DNA of 64,000 bases. Origin: Campanula takesimana (Eukaryota > Streptophyta > Magnoliopsida > Asterales > Campanulaceae). The notes under the pieces are model-generated. The model made no database searches. It was not told where the DNA came from and saw nothing but the letters and a program-made list of their open reading frames with translations. The stretch is taken from NCBI GenBank assembly GCA_026119855.1, contig JAOWBW010000764.1, positions 558,001 to 622,000 on the forward strand, given 5' to 3'. A program made the position numbers and the translations under genes. Each line of letters begins with the position of its first letter. Positions within the stretch are counted from its first letter, which is position 1. Shown here piece after piece: positions 11,139 through 20,802 of this stretch.

Positions 11139-11149
11139 TAGGGGGAGAT
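11139..11149 (+). other. Polypurine tract of element A
   Basis: tagggggagat lies immediately before the LTR start TGTTGGG at 11150, the expected place for plus-strand priming. Confidence 0.85.
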
Positions 11150-12871
11150 TGTTGGGTATGCTTATCACTTAACCCTCCTACATTTGTTAGAATTGATTGA
11201 TACCATCACCTATGAATATTTTTATGGACTTTAGGACCTCATGTAAAGAAGTTTATAACTTCAATTTTTAGCCAAGTCCTGTTTATAGTATAGGCTTAGA
11301 TTATAGGACTTGAAGCTTTAAAAGATCGAAGATTTCCTAAGCAGGATTCATTTCACTGCGCAGGATGTTCTCTGCGCAGGTCGCCACTGCGCATAGATAT
11401 CTTGCGCAACTTCTAACCCTGCTCAGTTTTCAAGATCTTATTTCCTAAACTCTGAAGAGATCTTTTAGTGACCAAGCATGGTGCACATGCTTCCCATGCG
11501 CAGCATCCTTGCGCGCCGGCAATGCGCATGCCTTTGTGCGCGGACACACAACCTTGGTCAAATTCCTCATCTCCTGATCTCACATTCTAGAAGCTTGGAA
11601 AGCGACAAGACAAGCTACGCTTTTTGGATTGAGTCAAAATGCTGAGGTGTGCACAAACGACAAAATAAGCACACTCAGCAAAACCATTGGTGGAGACACG
11701 CTTAAAAGAAATATCTCAAGTGAAGACAGCTGTCAACCTTCTTGAAGAAGCTTTTGAATTTGGTCTTCATGCTCAGTCTCCAAACGGCTCTAAATCACCT
11801 GCGCACCAATCATATTGTGCCAGGTCATCATCTTGATCAGAGTTCCAACGGCTCTATATACCTGCGCACCAATCATATTGTGCCAGGTCATTATCTTTGA
11901 TCAGATCCCCAACGGCTATAAAGGACACCTGCGCGCCAATCACTTTGTGCCAGCTCATTGTCCTTGCTCAGAGCTCTAACGGCTATATTCGAGCTCTCAG
12001 CTATAAATAGCCTGCTCATCTTCATTTCCATGCTGCCCATTCATCGACCCATTGATCAAGCCCCTCTTGTTGGCCACTATGCTTCAAAGCTCGAGTTTCA
12101 TGCTTCATTGTGAAACCTTGAAGATCTGAAGACTGCTGCTTAGTATTTCCAGATTCTTTAGAACAGCCTTCAAGATCTTCAAACCTTCAAACTCCTGCTC
12201 ATATCTCAAAGCCCTATATCACCAGAATTCTCGGTGCTCTTCATCTTTCATTTTCATAGAGCCCAGAATTTCTGTCACACACACACACCTCTTGAAGCTT
12301 TGATCATTTTGATCTAACTTCTTGAGATACACCAGTTTAGTCTAGGATTTGTTCTTCATAGATAATAGATCTTAAGTTAGTATTGAGCTCAAATGTTGTA
12401 ATTTGTAATACTCACTCATTTAATAAGATCTCCATTAGAAATCCAAGACTAACCATCTTGGTAGAGGATGTAGATCTTTCATCGATCGAACCTCTCTAAA
12501 TAGCGTGTTCATTATATTTACTGCATATTTCCTGCTTAACTATTTATGAACTGCTTTGCTTGATCTTACAGATCGCTACACTTTGATGCTGTAATTGTTA
12601 TTGCTCATTTGCCTTAGAATCCTTTTTGCGCCACTCTTTAGCCTCTTACTTAGCGCGTGCGTTTTTATCTCTGCGTAGTATACCCCGCGCAGAGCTGCTT
12701 TAAATTTCCGCTGTGCATTTCACACTCTTGCTGCGCGCTATACTTAGCCAAAATAAGAGTTGTGCGCATCTGCCATTGAATTGCAAAAGGGTTTGAAAAG
12801 AATTTTAAAACGCTATTCACCCCCCCCCCTCTAGCGATTTTCACACCCTTGTTGCCCCTTTGGGACCAACA
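11150..12871 (+). repeat. Element A right LTR, complete (1722 bases)
   Basis: It starts TGTTGGGTATGC after the polypurine tract and ends ccaaca. The part from 11839 matches 1-1031 with about 14 differences plus a C-run length change near 12820. The U3 part holds four repeats of roughly 70 bases; R/U5 ends in a C-run and cctttgggaccaaca. Confidence 0.92.
11774..12009 (+). promoter_or_regulatory. U3 repeats with MSA motifs and TATA box, right LTR
   Basis: Four diverged repeats of about 70 bases each contain an AACGGCT core followed by a TGCGC hexamer and an aatca(t/c) (a/t)ttgtgccag block. Exact MSA consensus matches (YCYAACGGYYA) are at 11908-11918 and 11975-11985, with one-mismatch copies near 11779 and 11844. 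The TATA box tataaata is at 12002-12009. Confidence 0.65.
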
Positions 12872-13612
12872 GAAAGATTTTCGAGGGCACGTGCAAAAAT
12901 AACACACTGTTTCCGCGCCTTTAGACATTGAGTCAGCAGATCCAGATGGGATAACGACCCATTTTGTTACCGATTTATTTCCGTCAGCAGAAAAATTCAA
13001 TAAGTAAACATGAAATCACCACATGAATATCTTTATCCTATGATGTAAATGTAGTTCAATAAGAAAAGGGAAAAAAATATCAAGATGATATCAAATGAAA
13101 GAGGGACACCTTGCTCGCTCAGAAACAGGAAAAAGGGGCATGTGTTTTACATTCATGAGTCAATTTCAAATGTTGCTGGTGAAGTTGGAACTTTATATGA
13201 TTTATGAAAAACTGACGACCTAATGGAAGAAAGTACTTGATTTATCTTTCTTGCAGATGGCGGAACATCCTGAGTAAATTTCAAATGTTGTTGTATGGAG
13301 AAGGAGAAAAAGGTCAGTTGAAATATCCACATCATACTGTACAAATAAACACAATAATCATTCGAAATAAAGAAAATTATCTTACCTTCAATAAAGGTTT
13401 CTCCATTTGAGAAGTTCCACTATCCTCCAATCCAATAATACTGCCTTTGACACTCTCAGAACAACTTGGCGATTCACTATTCACAGATCTTCTTGGTAGA
13501 GGCTCATTCTCTGTAACAATATTAGCTCTGACAACCTTGTTAATATCCAAGTCAACTGCCTTAACAGCAGAATCAGCTCTGACCACCTTGTCAATATCCA
13601 AGTCAACTTCTT
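12872..13612 (-). pseudogene. Fragments of a minus-strand host gene, truncated by element A
   Basis: Three stretches look like exons on the minus strand. Exon A (13386 to about 13612) encodes an acidic, serine-rich peptide with an internal near-repeat (VDLDIDKVVRADS then VDLDINKVVRAN) and ends at GAAG|GTAAGAT. Exon B (13153-13269) begins after tttactcag and continues in phase (DVPPSARKINQVLSS) to a stop. A third open stretch (12872 to about 13000, containing TKWVVIPSGSADSMSKG) is cut off by the element A LTR. A stop lies just upstream of exon A. I do not recognise the protein. Splice sites make a real gene origin likely, but the fragments may not all belong to one gene. Confidence 0.4.
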
Positions 13613-13665
13613 TTTCTCAGGGACATTATTATGTCTAATCAACAATTCATGATCAAAGAATTCTA

Positions 13666-13920
13666 CTCCCTCTGTCCCAGAAAAGATAGTCTCATTTTAA
13701 TTTTTTATGATCAACAAAAATAAATTTGATCAAACATTGGTTCAAATCAAAAGAGGCAATGAAATTCTAAAAATTGTTATTGATAAATCATTTAATATTT
13801 TAGCAATTACAAATTTTAGACATTAACTAAAATGAATAAATCGTCCCTAATGCTTGGTAAAATTCATTTTTGCTTACTATAAAAAGTTAAAATAAGACTA
13901 TCTTTCCGGGACATAGGAAG
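13666..13920. mobile_element. Stowaway-type MITE
   Basis: A 255-base element starts ctccctctgtcccag and ends in its diverged inverted repeat ctttccgggacataggaag. It is flanked by TA on both sides (13664-13665 and 13921-13922), the Tc1/mariner target duplication. Internal arms (agatagtctcatttta with aataagactatctt) extend the inverted repeat. It is non-coding and would be moved by a mariner-like transposase in trans. Confidence 0.85.
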
Positions 13921-15445
13921 TACTATTTTTGTATGAGAGGTAAATCAAAATAAGACTAATGGTTGGCCTACTTGAATTTTGAGATGTTACAGCAAATGTA
14001 TAGATTAATTTGTGGTGTGTTTGACCTTTTGATTTATTTTGGTAGCTTTAAACATGGCATCAACAAATTTGCTAGATTTATAGGGAGGGGCTATCTCCCC
14101 TACATATTGTATTTATCCACTAAACTCAATAAAATGTTAGAGAATCAATCAACATATTGACATAATTGCCCTCAAACTCTTCTTAGTACCAATATAGAAA
14201 TGATTTTGCAATGTTAATCATTTATTATCTCCATTTGTGACTTTTTTTAGTTTTATAGTTTTCACAAAACAATACCATATTGAACCACGCTTTATCAGAT
14301 CTCACCCTCAAATTCTAAAGCCATGTGGAATTAACTTTATAAGCATTTTTAGTTATGAATTGTTAATAATAAAATAATATTTAAATAAATTTATAAGGAA
14401 AATGCTATAAAAGGGAATCCGTTTCTTTTTCTTAAATTTAAATTTAGATTTTGAAATTCAAATCATACCTAAAATAAAATAAGGATTTTTTTTTCAATCA
14501 ACTATAATATTATAATCGGTTTCTCTATAAATCCTATAAGTAGTTTTTGAAATTCAAATTGTATGTATACATATTTAAAATAAACAGATTTCATACCAAA
14601 CATTTGAAATATTTGAAATTTAAATTGAACGTGTTTGGTTTCAAAAAAAAAATTAAAAAATTGAACATATTTGAATAAGCTCATTAAATGATAATCGATA
14701 AAAACTCTGTTATTATAATATTATAAAGATAGATTATATTGTCTAAGTACATTATATTCCGTCTGTTGATTAATAAATGTCACACTTTGATTTTAATTAA
14801 TTACAAAATAGATATTTCTTTTTTAAAATAGGGGGTATATACTTTTTTGTGCTAGACATTAGTTTCATTTGTGAATTTACGTATCTCTTCCACGGTAGTG
14901 ATATAAATATGCATTCATTTATGTTGGGCATGAACTTGCTAATTAACATATTTGATGTATTTGAATTCTTTCAGGAGATACTTAGTCAATCGATTATATT
15001 GGTATCAATTATTTCATCACTTTAGTTTATAGAGCAAAATTGAACTCATTAAAATAACAAAATTTAATTTTCCAATGCTTTCAAACATTATAAAGTTATA
15101 AACATGAGCATTAAAAATAACAAACACTTTATTCTTCTTCTTACAAATAGAGTACTTGATACTTTAATAAACCTAAAGAACATCTTCAGCGTTACTAAGT
15201 ACCACAAAATGAACCAATATGATAATTTAGGCTAGGTGGTAAATGCATGACTATGTTGGTATGTATAGAGAGTGTTTTGATTTTCATTACTTCCTCTGTC
15301 CCAAAATGCATTTTCAATTTTATTTCAACCAAATCGACTTCACGCAGATTCTTAGATACAAGGAAGAGGTTGAAATTAGTAGTCATTTAGATATTGAAAG
15401 TTTTGATAGCTAGGATAGTTAGAAAAACAAAGAACAGAGACGCAG
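13921..15445. other. AT-rich intergenic DNA with MITE end remnants
   Basis: No convincing gene. Short matches to Stowaway ends occur near 14757 (ttccgtctgttgattaataaatg) and 15290 (acttcctctgtcccaaaatgc), without recognisable partner ends. Confidence 0.5.
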
Positions 15446-16085
15446 TGTAGATACTGATGTGGTTACACCAGAAACTACACCAAACAGAATTTGCAGCGGA
15501 ATTTAAATCAAACACGAATTATTTAACACGTCTACAGCAATATGATGTAGACAACAAAAACTTCTCTTTATTAAAACGTTATGAATGATTACAAAGAAAG
15601 AAATCAAGAGAAGCTACCAAAAACTAAAACACTAAAAACTAAAAACAAGTTCAAGAAGAACTTGTCTCACAAAAAGAATTCTTACTAAAATAATCTCTCT
15701 TAGCACTTGGTATTTTAATAGCACACGAATCATGATACTGGCCAAGCAAGCTCGCCCTTATATAAGGCGTGGAATAATCAACCATGTGAAGATATATATG
15801 CAGCCAGTTATGTTTGTGACTCTTGAAAGATTAATATTTGAAAAGATACTCTCCATCTTTTCCTAACTTGTAGCTTTCCAATCCAAGTAAAATATATCTA
15901 TAAAATATTAAAAGATACACAAAACTAAGAAACTAATTAATATGTTAGTAAAATAAAATATAAAATATATTTACAAAACTATCCTAAAATAAAGAAAGAC
16001 ATAAATCCTAAAAATAAATATTTAGACTAATAAAAAAAAACGTGTGCACCAAAATTGCCACACTTACAATCTCCCCTGATTTATG
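15446..16085 (-). repeat. LTR and polypurine tract of a minus-strand copia element
   Basis: Read on the minus strand, 16085-16069 gives a purine-rich tract ending ggggagat, followed at 16068 by TGTAAGTGTGGCAATTTTGG, a typical copia LTR start. The LTR would run to about 15446-15455, where ctgatgtgg and cagtgtag give candidate ends. No internal pol or second LTR is present, so this is the 3' end of a truncated element. The far boundary is uncertain. Confidence 0.55.
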
Positions 16086-16418
16086 GCTTTCTGGTCAAAA
16101 CAAAATGTTATGATTATTAAGCGACCATAATAAAAACTCCCCCTGAATTCAATGTTGACACAAAAAAATGGCAATGAGATATTCCTTGTTGAGAACTGTA
16201 CTTGCCAAAAAATTGTCAAAAAAAAATATCAAAGTACCAAGATAAACTTTAGTACCAAACGAAACCAAATTATCCAGCTTTTTCTCCCCATTTTTCCTTA
16301 CTCTTCCCATTTTTTGACCAGAATGCGAGATGATCAATTTCGCAAACAGTCGTTACGACGGAAAGACGGCTGATGTGGGACATGATGTGGCTACATCGAG
16401 GGACACATGGTCAGCTGG
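16086..16418. other. Unassigned, probably 3' internal part of the copia fragment
   Basis: No coding match. It lies between the minus-strand polypurine tract and the LARD1 LTR. A second C-run (actccccctgaattc near 16137) looks like another purine tract on the minus strand. Confidence 0.35.
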
Positions 16419-18948
16419 TGTGAGAGCCCGCGCTCGAACCGTGATCCGCGCTCGCGTCCTCGCAATGGTTACCCTACTCGAGTTTTGGAAATAGAGTCAC
16501 CACCTCATTTTATTAAGGAAAATAGAGATAAAACCTTTTGTTTGAAAAAGAAGTGGGTTCGGGGGCTAATTTACGAGAAGAGAAGGTGTTAAGCACTCCA
16601 CTCGCCCTTTCGGTTTCTAGCATGCTTCCGCCTACGCTTGATTTTATTTGCCTTTAAAAAATGTTTTATGTCCTAAATTTTAGAAAAATCTTGTGTTATG
16701 TACAAAAGGAGTCGCCTAATCTAAGTATGTTCATTTGATCGCAACCGGGAACCGGTTTGGGTGGATTCCCGATCGGTTTTCGAAAAATGCTTTTGAACAC
16801 GTTTCGAAAATAAAGGGGAAAGGGAGGTTATGTACAAATTATACAAGTAAAGGGAGACAAATCCCATAAATAAAATAAGTGTCCTCGCGCGACGGGGTGT
16901 TTGTTGATTTTGGCGTCATTCTCCGTCCCCGAGCCATCGTACCTGTCCTAAAATGATCCAAATCCAAAACTAAAAAAATGGGATTACTCCCAGAATGTTA
17001 GAGATCATTGTGAAGTTTTTATGGATTTTTAGATTAAATTTGGACTCCAAATGTTGACAAGAAAACTTTTCACAAAATCTGCCCAGAAAAAATTACTCAA
17101 CAAACATAGCACATTGACCACCAATTTTAACCATCTTAGCCAATGAATATGACAAAACACAAAGAATGAAAGTTGAAGACCGCATTGAAAACATTATGAT
17201 ACCAAAATTTTTGAGTTCATAATATGAGTTTAAATTGTTCAAAATGTCTCTGACATTTCGATGTCAGAGACTGGAAGTGCTGAAACTGAAGCTTGAAGGC
17301 TGAAACAAGTGACAAAACAGAGAACTTCCAATGATCCAAAAAATGTTTAAAAATTATTTCCATCTTCCCGATTTTGTGTAGAACAAAATTCATGTTTTGA
17401 CCTTTGTTCAAAAACCATGTTTTCATTGAGTTTTAAGCACAAGAACAGAGCATGGCACACATGAAAACAAACAGGACAGCATGTCTGTAACTCAAATCTA
17501 TGCATGAAAACACGACCTAAACATGTAATCTGAACATGAAACTTGACGAGCATGAATTTCATCACGTGATGAACAACTTTGGTGTTTTTACTTAAGCCCA
17601 GAAACCACTTTAATATGGAGTTTTAAAAGCATGAAAAACGTTGGTCTGAGCAGAGTATGGAAGAACTGGAAGTTTAAGCCATGAAAATGGGTTTCAAAAC
17701 ATGACCAAAACTCAAAACCAAGTTATGAAACTCATCGAACTTATGATTTGACATGTTGAGAACATTATACAAATGCCACTTTGCATTAAAAACCAAGTTT
17801 TATATGAATGTGCATGAAGATGAAAAGGGAGGGCAGATTCTGAGATTTTAGAGAAAAAAGAGAGTTTGCATGGAAAACTTCAAAGAAATGAACTTATTAA
17901 CTCTTATGAAGGCATGCAAACTTGATGAACTGAATATTAACAACATGGATTCATCATTTATATGTACACTTTGCAAGTTTTACATAGTAAAAACATCAAA
18001 GGATGAAGGGAACCTAGCCATTAGTTGGCAAGGCCCCGAACTTAGTCACATAGAGGTTTACATTACTAATGTTTTAGAATTCACAAAGAGACTTTTACCT
18101 AGCTATCAAGATGGTGGTGTGCTCCCTTTGCTTCCAAGGGGAGACTTTCCTTTTTGTTTGATTTGAGTTGTTGTTGAGATTGAGTGATGGAGAGTATGCT
18201 TGTTGTTTGCTTTGAGTTTTTGAGAGTGATTGAGGTTGTTTGAGTAGTTTGTTTGGAGTTTTAGGTGGTGGTGGAGTGGTAGTTTAGTGGTGGAGGAGTG
18301 GTGGTTGTGTGGTGGAGGGGTGGCGGTTGTGTGGTGGTGTTGTGGAGCTAGCAAGAAGAAGTAGAGAGAATGATGAGGAGAATGCAGGTTAAAAAATGAG
18401 TGAGGGATGGAATGTGTTTTATGGAGTAAGAAAGGTGATGGGAATATGTTGGATGGATTAGTCATGATAGCAAGCCATATTTGATGACTAAGCCCATGCC
18501 TTCTTTTCTCCAGCAAGCCACGTTTTGTGGTCATGCCACTCATCATTTCCGGCTCCGTCTTCCTGCTCCGCAACTGTCCCGATGTGCGCGCACCAGTGTC
18601 CCGGTTGTCCGCGGGCCCAACATGAAAGTTGCTCGGAATATTTTCTGATCATGCCGGTATATCTGAAATATTTTAATAAGCAAGGAATATTATAAATATA
18701 ATTTTAATTGCATAAGATGATCGGTAAAAGGCCTTTTAGGGTGCGGGACCCGCGCGCTATTTTTTTTAGAATGTGCCCATTTACTCGGTTTTGTGCCCTG
18801 ATCACAATTTCGGACTCGGTTTTCCTATCTGATGCACCGATAAGGCGTACGGTAGTCCCGAACGGCCAAATCTGGGGTTTTAGGTCAATTATCGCGTTTA
18901 GACCGAATTAAGGGTTGGTTTTAGGGCTGCGAGATCGGGGTGTCTACA
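16419..18948 (-). repeat. LARD1 3' LTR (about 2.5 kb)
   Basis: On the plus strand it begins TGTGAGAGCCCG and ends GGTGTCTACA, directly followed by the complement of a polypurine tract. The block near 16491-16610 matches the corresponding end of the LARD2 LTR. The T/G-rich segment 18160-18340 gives a long minus-strand His/Thr-rich frame that is low complexity rather than a gene. The outer boundary is placed by homology and the TG start; no target duplication could be checked. Confidence 0.6.
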
Positions 18949-18962
18949 GAGCCCCTCGTCGA
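18949..18962 (-). other. LARD1 polypurine tract
   Basis: The minus strand reads CGACGAGGGGCTC directly before the LTR end. The same CGRSGAGGGGCTM form occurs next to the LARD2 3' LTR. Confidence 0.65.
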
Positions 18963-19052
18963 ATTCACTTGTAATGTAAAGGGGATTCGACGATCCAATA
19001 TAGACAACCGATCTCGTCTAGGGTTTAACGGCTGGGCCCAAAGTAGGACTTT

Positions 19053-19086
19053 CTACGTATCCCTTGCGGGAATCAAGCCTCCGTAG
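19053..19086 (-). other. CTACG hairpin module, copy 1
   Basis: Outer arms CTACG and CGTAG enclose an inner TCCC/GGGA hairpin and the linker aatcaagcc. The preceding hairpin has arms AAAGT and ACTTT (about 19040-19052). Confidence 0.75.
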
Positions 19087-19145
19087 TTCTACTCAAGCAA
19101 GCAAACAAACACAATCAAATGGTCGAACTCGGGAATCCGAGATTC

Positions 19146-19180
19146 CTACGTATCTCTTGCGAGAATCAGACCAATCGTAG
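19146..19180 (-). other. CTACG hairpin module, copy 2
   Basis: Same layout as copy 1. The inner stem is TCTC/GAGA, a compensating pair change. The preceding hairpin has arms CTCGG and CCGAG. Confidence 0.75.
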
Positions 19181-19301
19181 TTCGGCTAGAACAAATGCTG
19201 GGGATGCATCGAGAATTCGAATTCTCTTTGCTGGGGATTGAAAGTAAAACACAATTTGATTTGAAAAGATTGCCGACTGAAGCTCTTGCCTTAAGAGCTG
19301 C

Positions 19302-19337
19302 CTACGTATCCCGTGCGGGAATCAAGTCGGGGCGTAG
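19302..19337 (-). other. CTACG hairpin module, copy 3
   Basis: Inner stem TCCC/GGGA, outer arms CTACG/CGTAG. The preceding hairpin has arms AGCTCTT and AAGAGCT (about 19281-19300). Confidence 0.75.
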
Positions 19338-19379
19338 TTCTGAGGGAGGTCCAACTCGAGCGCTCGAGCGGACCAGAAA

Positions 19380-20250
19380 GTAACCAAATATTCGAGGGGA
19401 TCAAATTCGGGGGAGACCGAACAGACCGGGGTAACCAAACATAATTCGAGGAGGTCGAATTCGGGGGTGACCAAACAGACCTGGACAAACAAATCATTGA
19501 AATGGAGGGTGATGACTTCTAGAGGGTTGGTCGGCCTATCAGTCAATGGTATTAATGGGACAGTAGGGGGTTCGTCAGCCTATAAGTCAAAGAGATTGAG
19601 GAGACTTCTAGGGGGTTCGTCGGCCTATAAGTCAAAGAGATTGAGGAGACTTCTAGAGGGTTAGTCGGCCTAGAGATTGAAAGACTTCTAGGGGGTTCGT
19701 CGGCCTATCAGTCAGAGGTATAATCATTAGATGAGTCTAATTCGGGGATGCCAAACAGACCAAAGTAACTGAATGTTTTGAAAAGGTCAAATTAGGGGAT
19801 AACCAAATTGACCGGAAGTAACCAAACTTTTTGAAAAGGTCAAATTCGGGTGTAACCGAATAGACCGGAAGTAACCAAATTTTGAAAATGTCAAATTCGG
19901 GTGCCCGAATAGACCGGAAGTAACCAATTTTTTTGAAAAGGTCAAATTCGGGTGCCCGAATAGACCGGAAGTAACCAAATGTTTTGAAAAGGTCAAATTC
20001 GGGTGCCCGAATAGACCGAAAGTAACCAAATTTTTTGAAAAGGTCAAATTCGGGTGCCCGAATAGACCAGAAGTAACCAAATTTTTTGAAAATGTCAAAT
20101 TCGGGTGTAACCGAATAGACCAGAAGTAACCAAATTTTTCGAAAAGGTCAAATTCGGGTGTAACCGAATAGATCGGCAGTAACCAAATGTTTTGAAAAGG
20201 TCAAATTCGGGTGTAACCGAATAGACCGGAAGTAACCAAAATTTTCGAAA
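19380..20250 (-). repeat. 52-base minisatellite of LARD1
   Basis: Two blocks (19380-19490 and 19738-20250) hold about eleven copies of a unit of roughly 50 bases built from aatagaccggaagtaacc and gaaaaggtcaaattcgggtg. Most units contain an inverted repeat TTCGG...CCGAA. They lie on the 3' side of the element next to its LTR, where Tat/Ogre elements commonly carry tandem repeats. Frames read through this array are artefacts. Confidence 0.85.
19514..19720 (-). repeat. Second short tandem repeat of LARD1
   Basis: Four to five copies of a unit of about 45-50 bases containing gacttctagggggttcg and tcggcctataagtcaa lie between the two blocks of the 52-base family. Confidence 0.8.
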
Positions 20251-20295
20251 TTCAAGACATTTCAACAATCAAGAGAAACATCATGAAAGCAAATT

Positions 20296-20802
20296 CAAGG
20301 ATACGCTGCACGTTGTTATTTTTCTTCGATCCTTTAGCTTTGAGATTGATGCGTGATGAGTTTTTGAGCTTCGCCTTACAATGAACCACTGTCGGGCAAG
20401 AACGGAGTTGATAAGTTTGGGGAGCGCACCTGTTCAAGCATAAACAATTGCAAACCACAAAAGTACATGTGCTAGTGCCAATTGCATTAATTTTTTCATT
20501 ATGATGCAGGTGCACAAGTTTCTTTTCTCATTATAAGCTCACGTTTTTATCAAAGATTATGATTAGATTTGACATGATGGTGGCTGCAATTACGATGTTA
20601 GCATGATAAATGTATGGATGTGAAAATGACATGCTAGGGATGGGGGTGCAACATCGTATATGACATGATATTATAATGGCATCAAGATAATCTAAAATTC
20701 AACACACATTTAAATTTGATAAATCAAGGATACGCTGCAAGCTGCTGCCATGTGCGGATCCTCTGGCTTTGTAGTTGCTGTGTGATGAGATTTTTGATTC
20801 TT
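20296..20802 (-). repeat. Diverged duplicate pair inside LARD1
   Basis: About 75 bases starting caaggatacgctgca occur at 20296 and again at 20722, with a shared end near gtgatgag...ttttga. They are separated by about 350 bases of unassigned DNA. Confidence 0.6.

Larger units (their letters stand above)
1..12871 (+). mobile_element. SIRE-like Ty1/copia retrotransposon A (5' end outside window)
   Basis: The sequence from 1 to 1031 is repeated at 11839-12871, and the second copy is preceded by a polypurine tract, so these are the two LTRs of one element read on the plus strand. Between them lie a primer binding site, broken gag, integrase, reverse transcriptase and RNase H pieces in copia order (integrase before RT), then a long extra ORF before the 3' LTR. 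An extra ORF after pol is typical of the SIRE/Maximus lineage. About 14 differences over 1.03 kb of paired LTR suggest an insertion within roughly the last million years or less. The five bases after the right LTR are gaaag; the matching left duplication lies outside the window. A solo LTR (3096-5735) sits inside pol. Lineage assignment is inferred from layout and RT/integrase motifs. Confidence 0.9.

Noticed and set aside
1..12871. TGCGCA as NRF1 sites
   Set aside because: NRF1 with this palindrome is an animal factor; no plant equivalent is known to me, so no regulator is assigned.
18106..18573. 155-codon minus-strand frame rich in His, Thr and Pro
   Set aside because: Low-complexity translation of a G/T-rich part of the LARD1 LTR; no domain.
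19787..20098. 103-codon minus-strand frame with repeated LVTSGLFGHPNLTFSK
   Set aside because: It is a direct read-through of the 52-base minisatellite.
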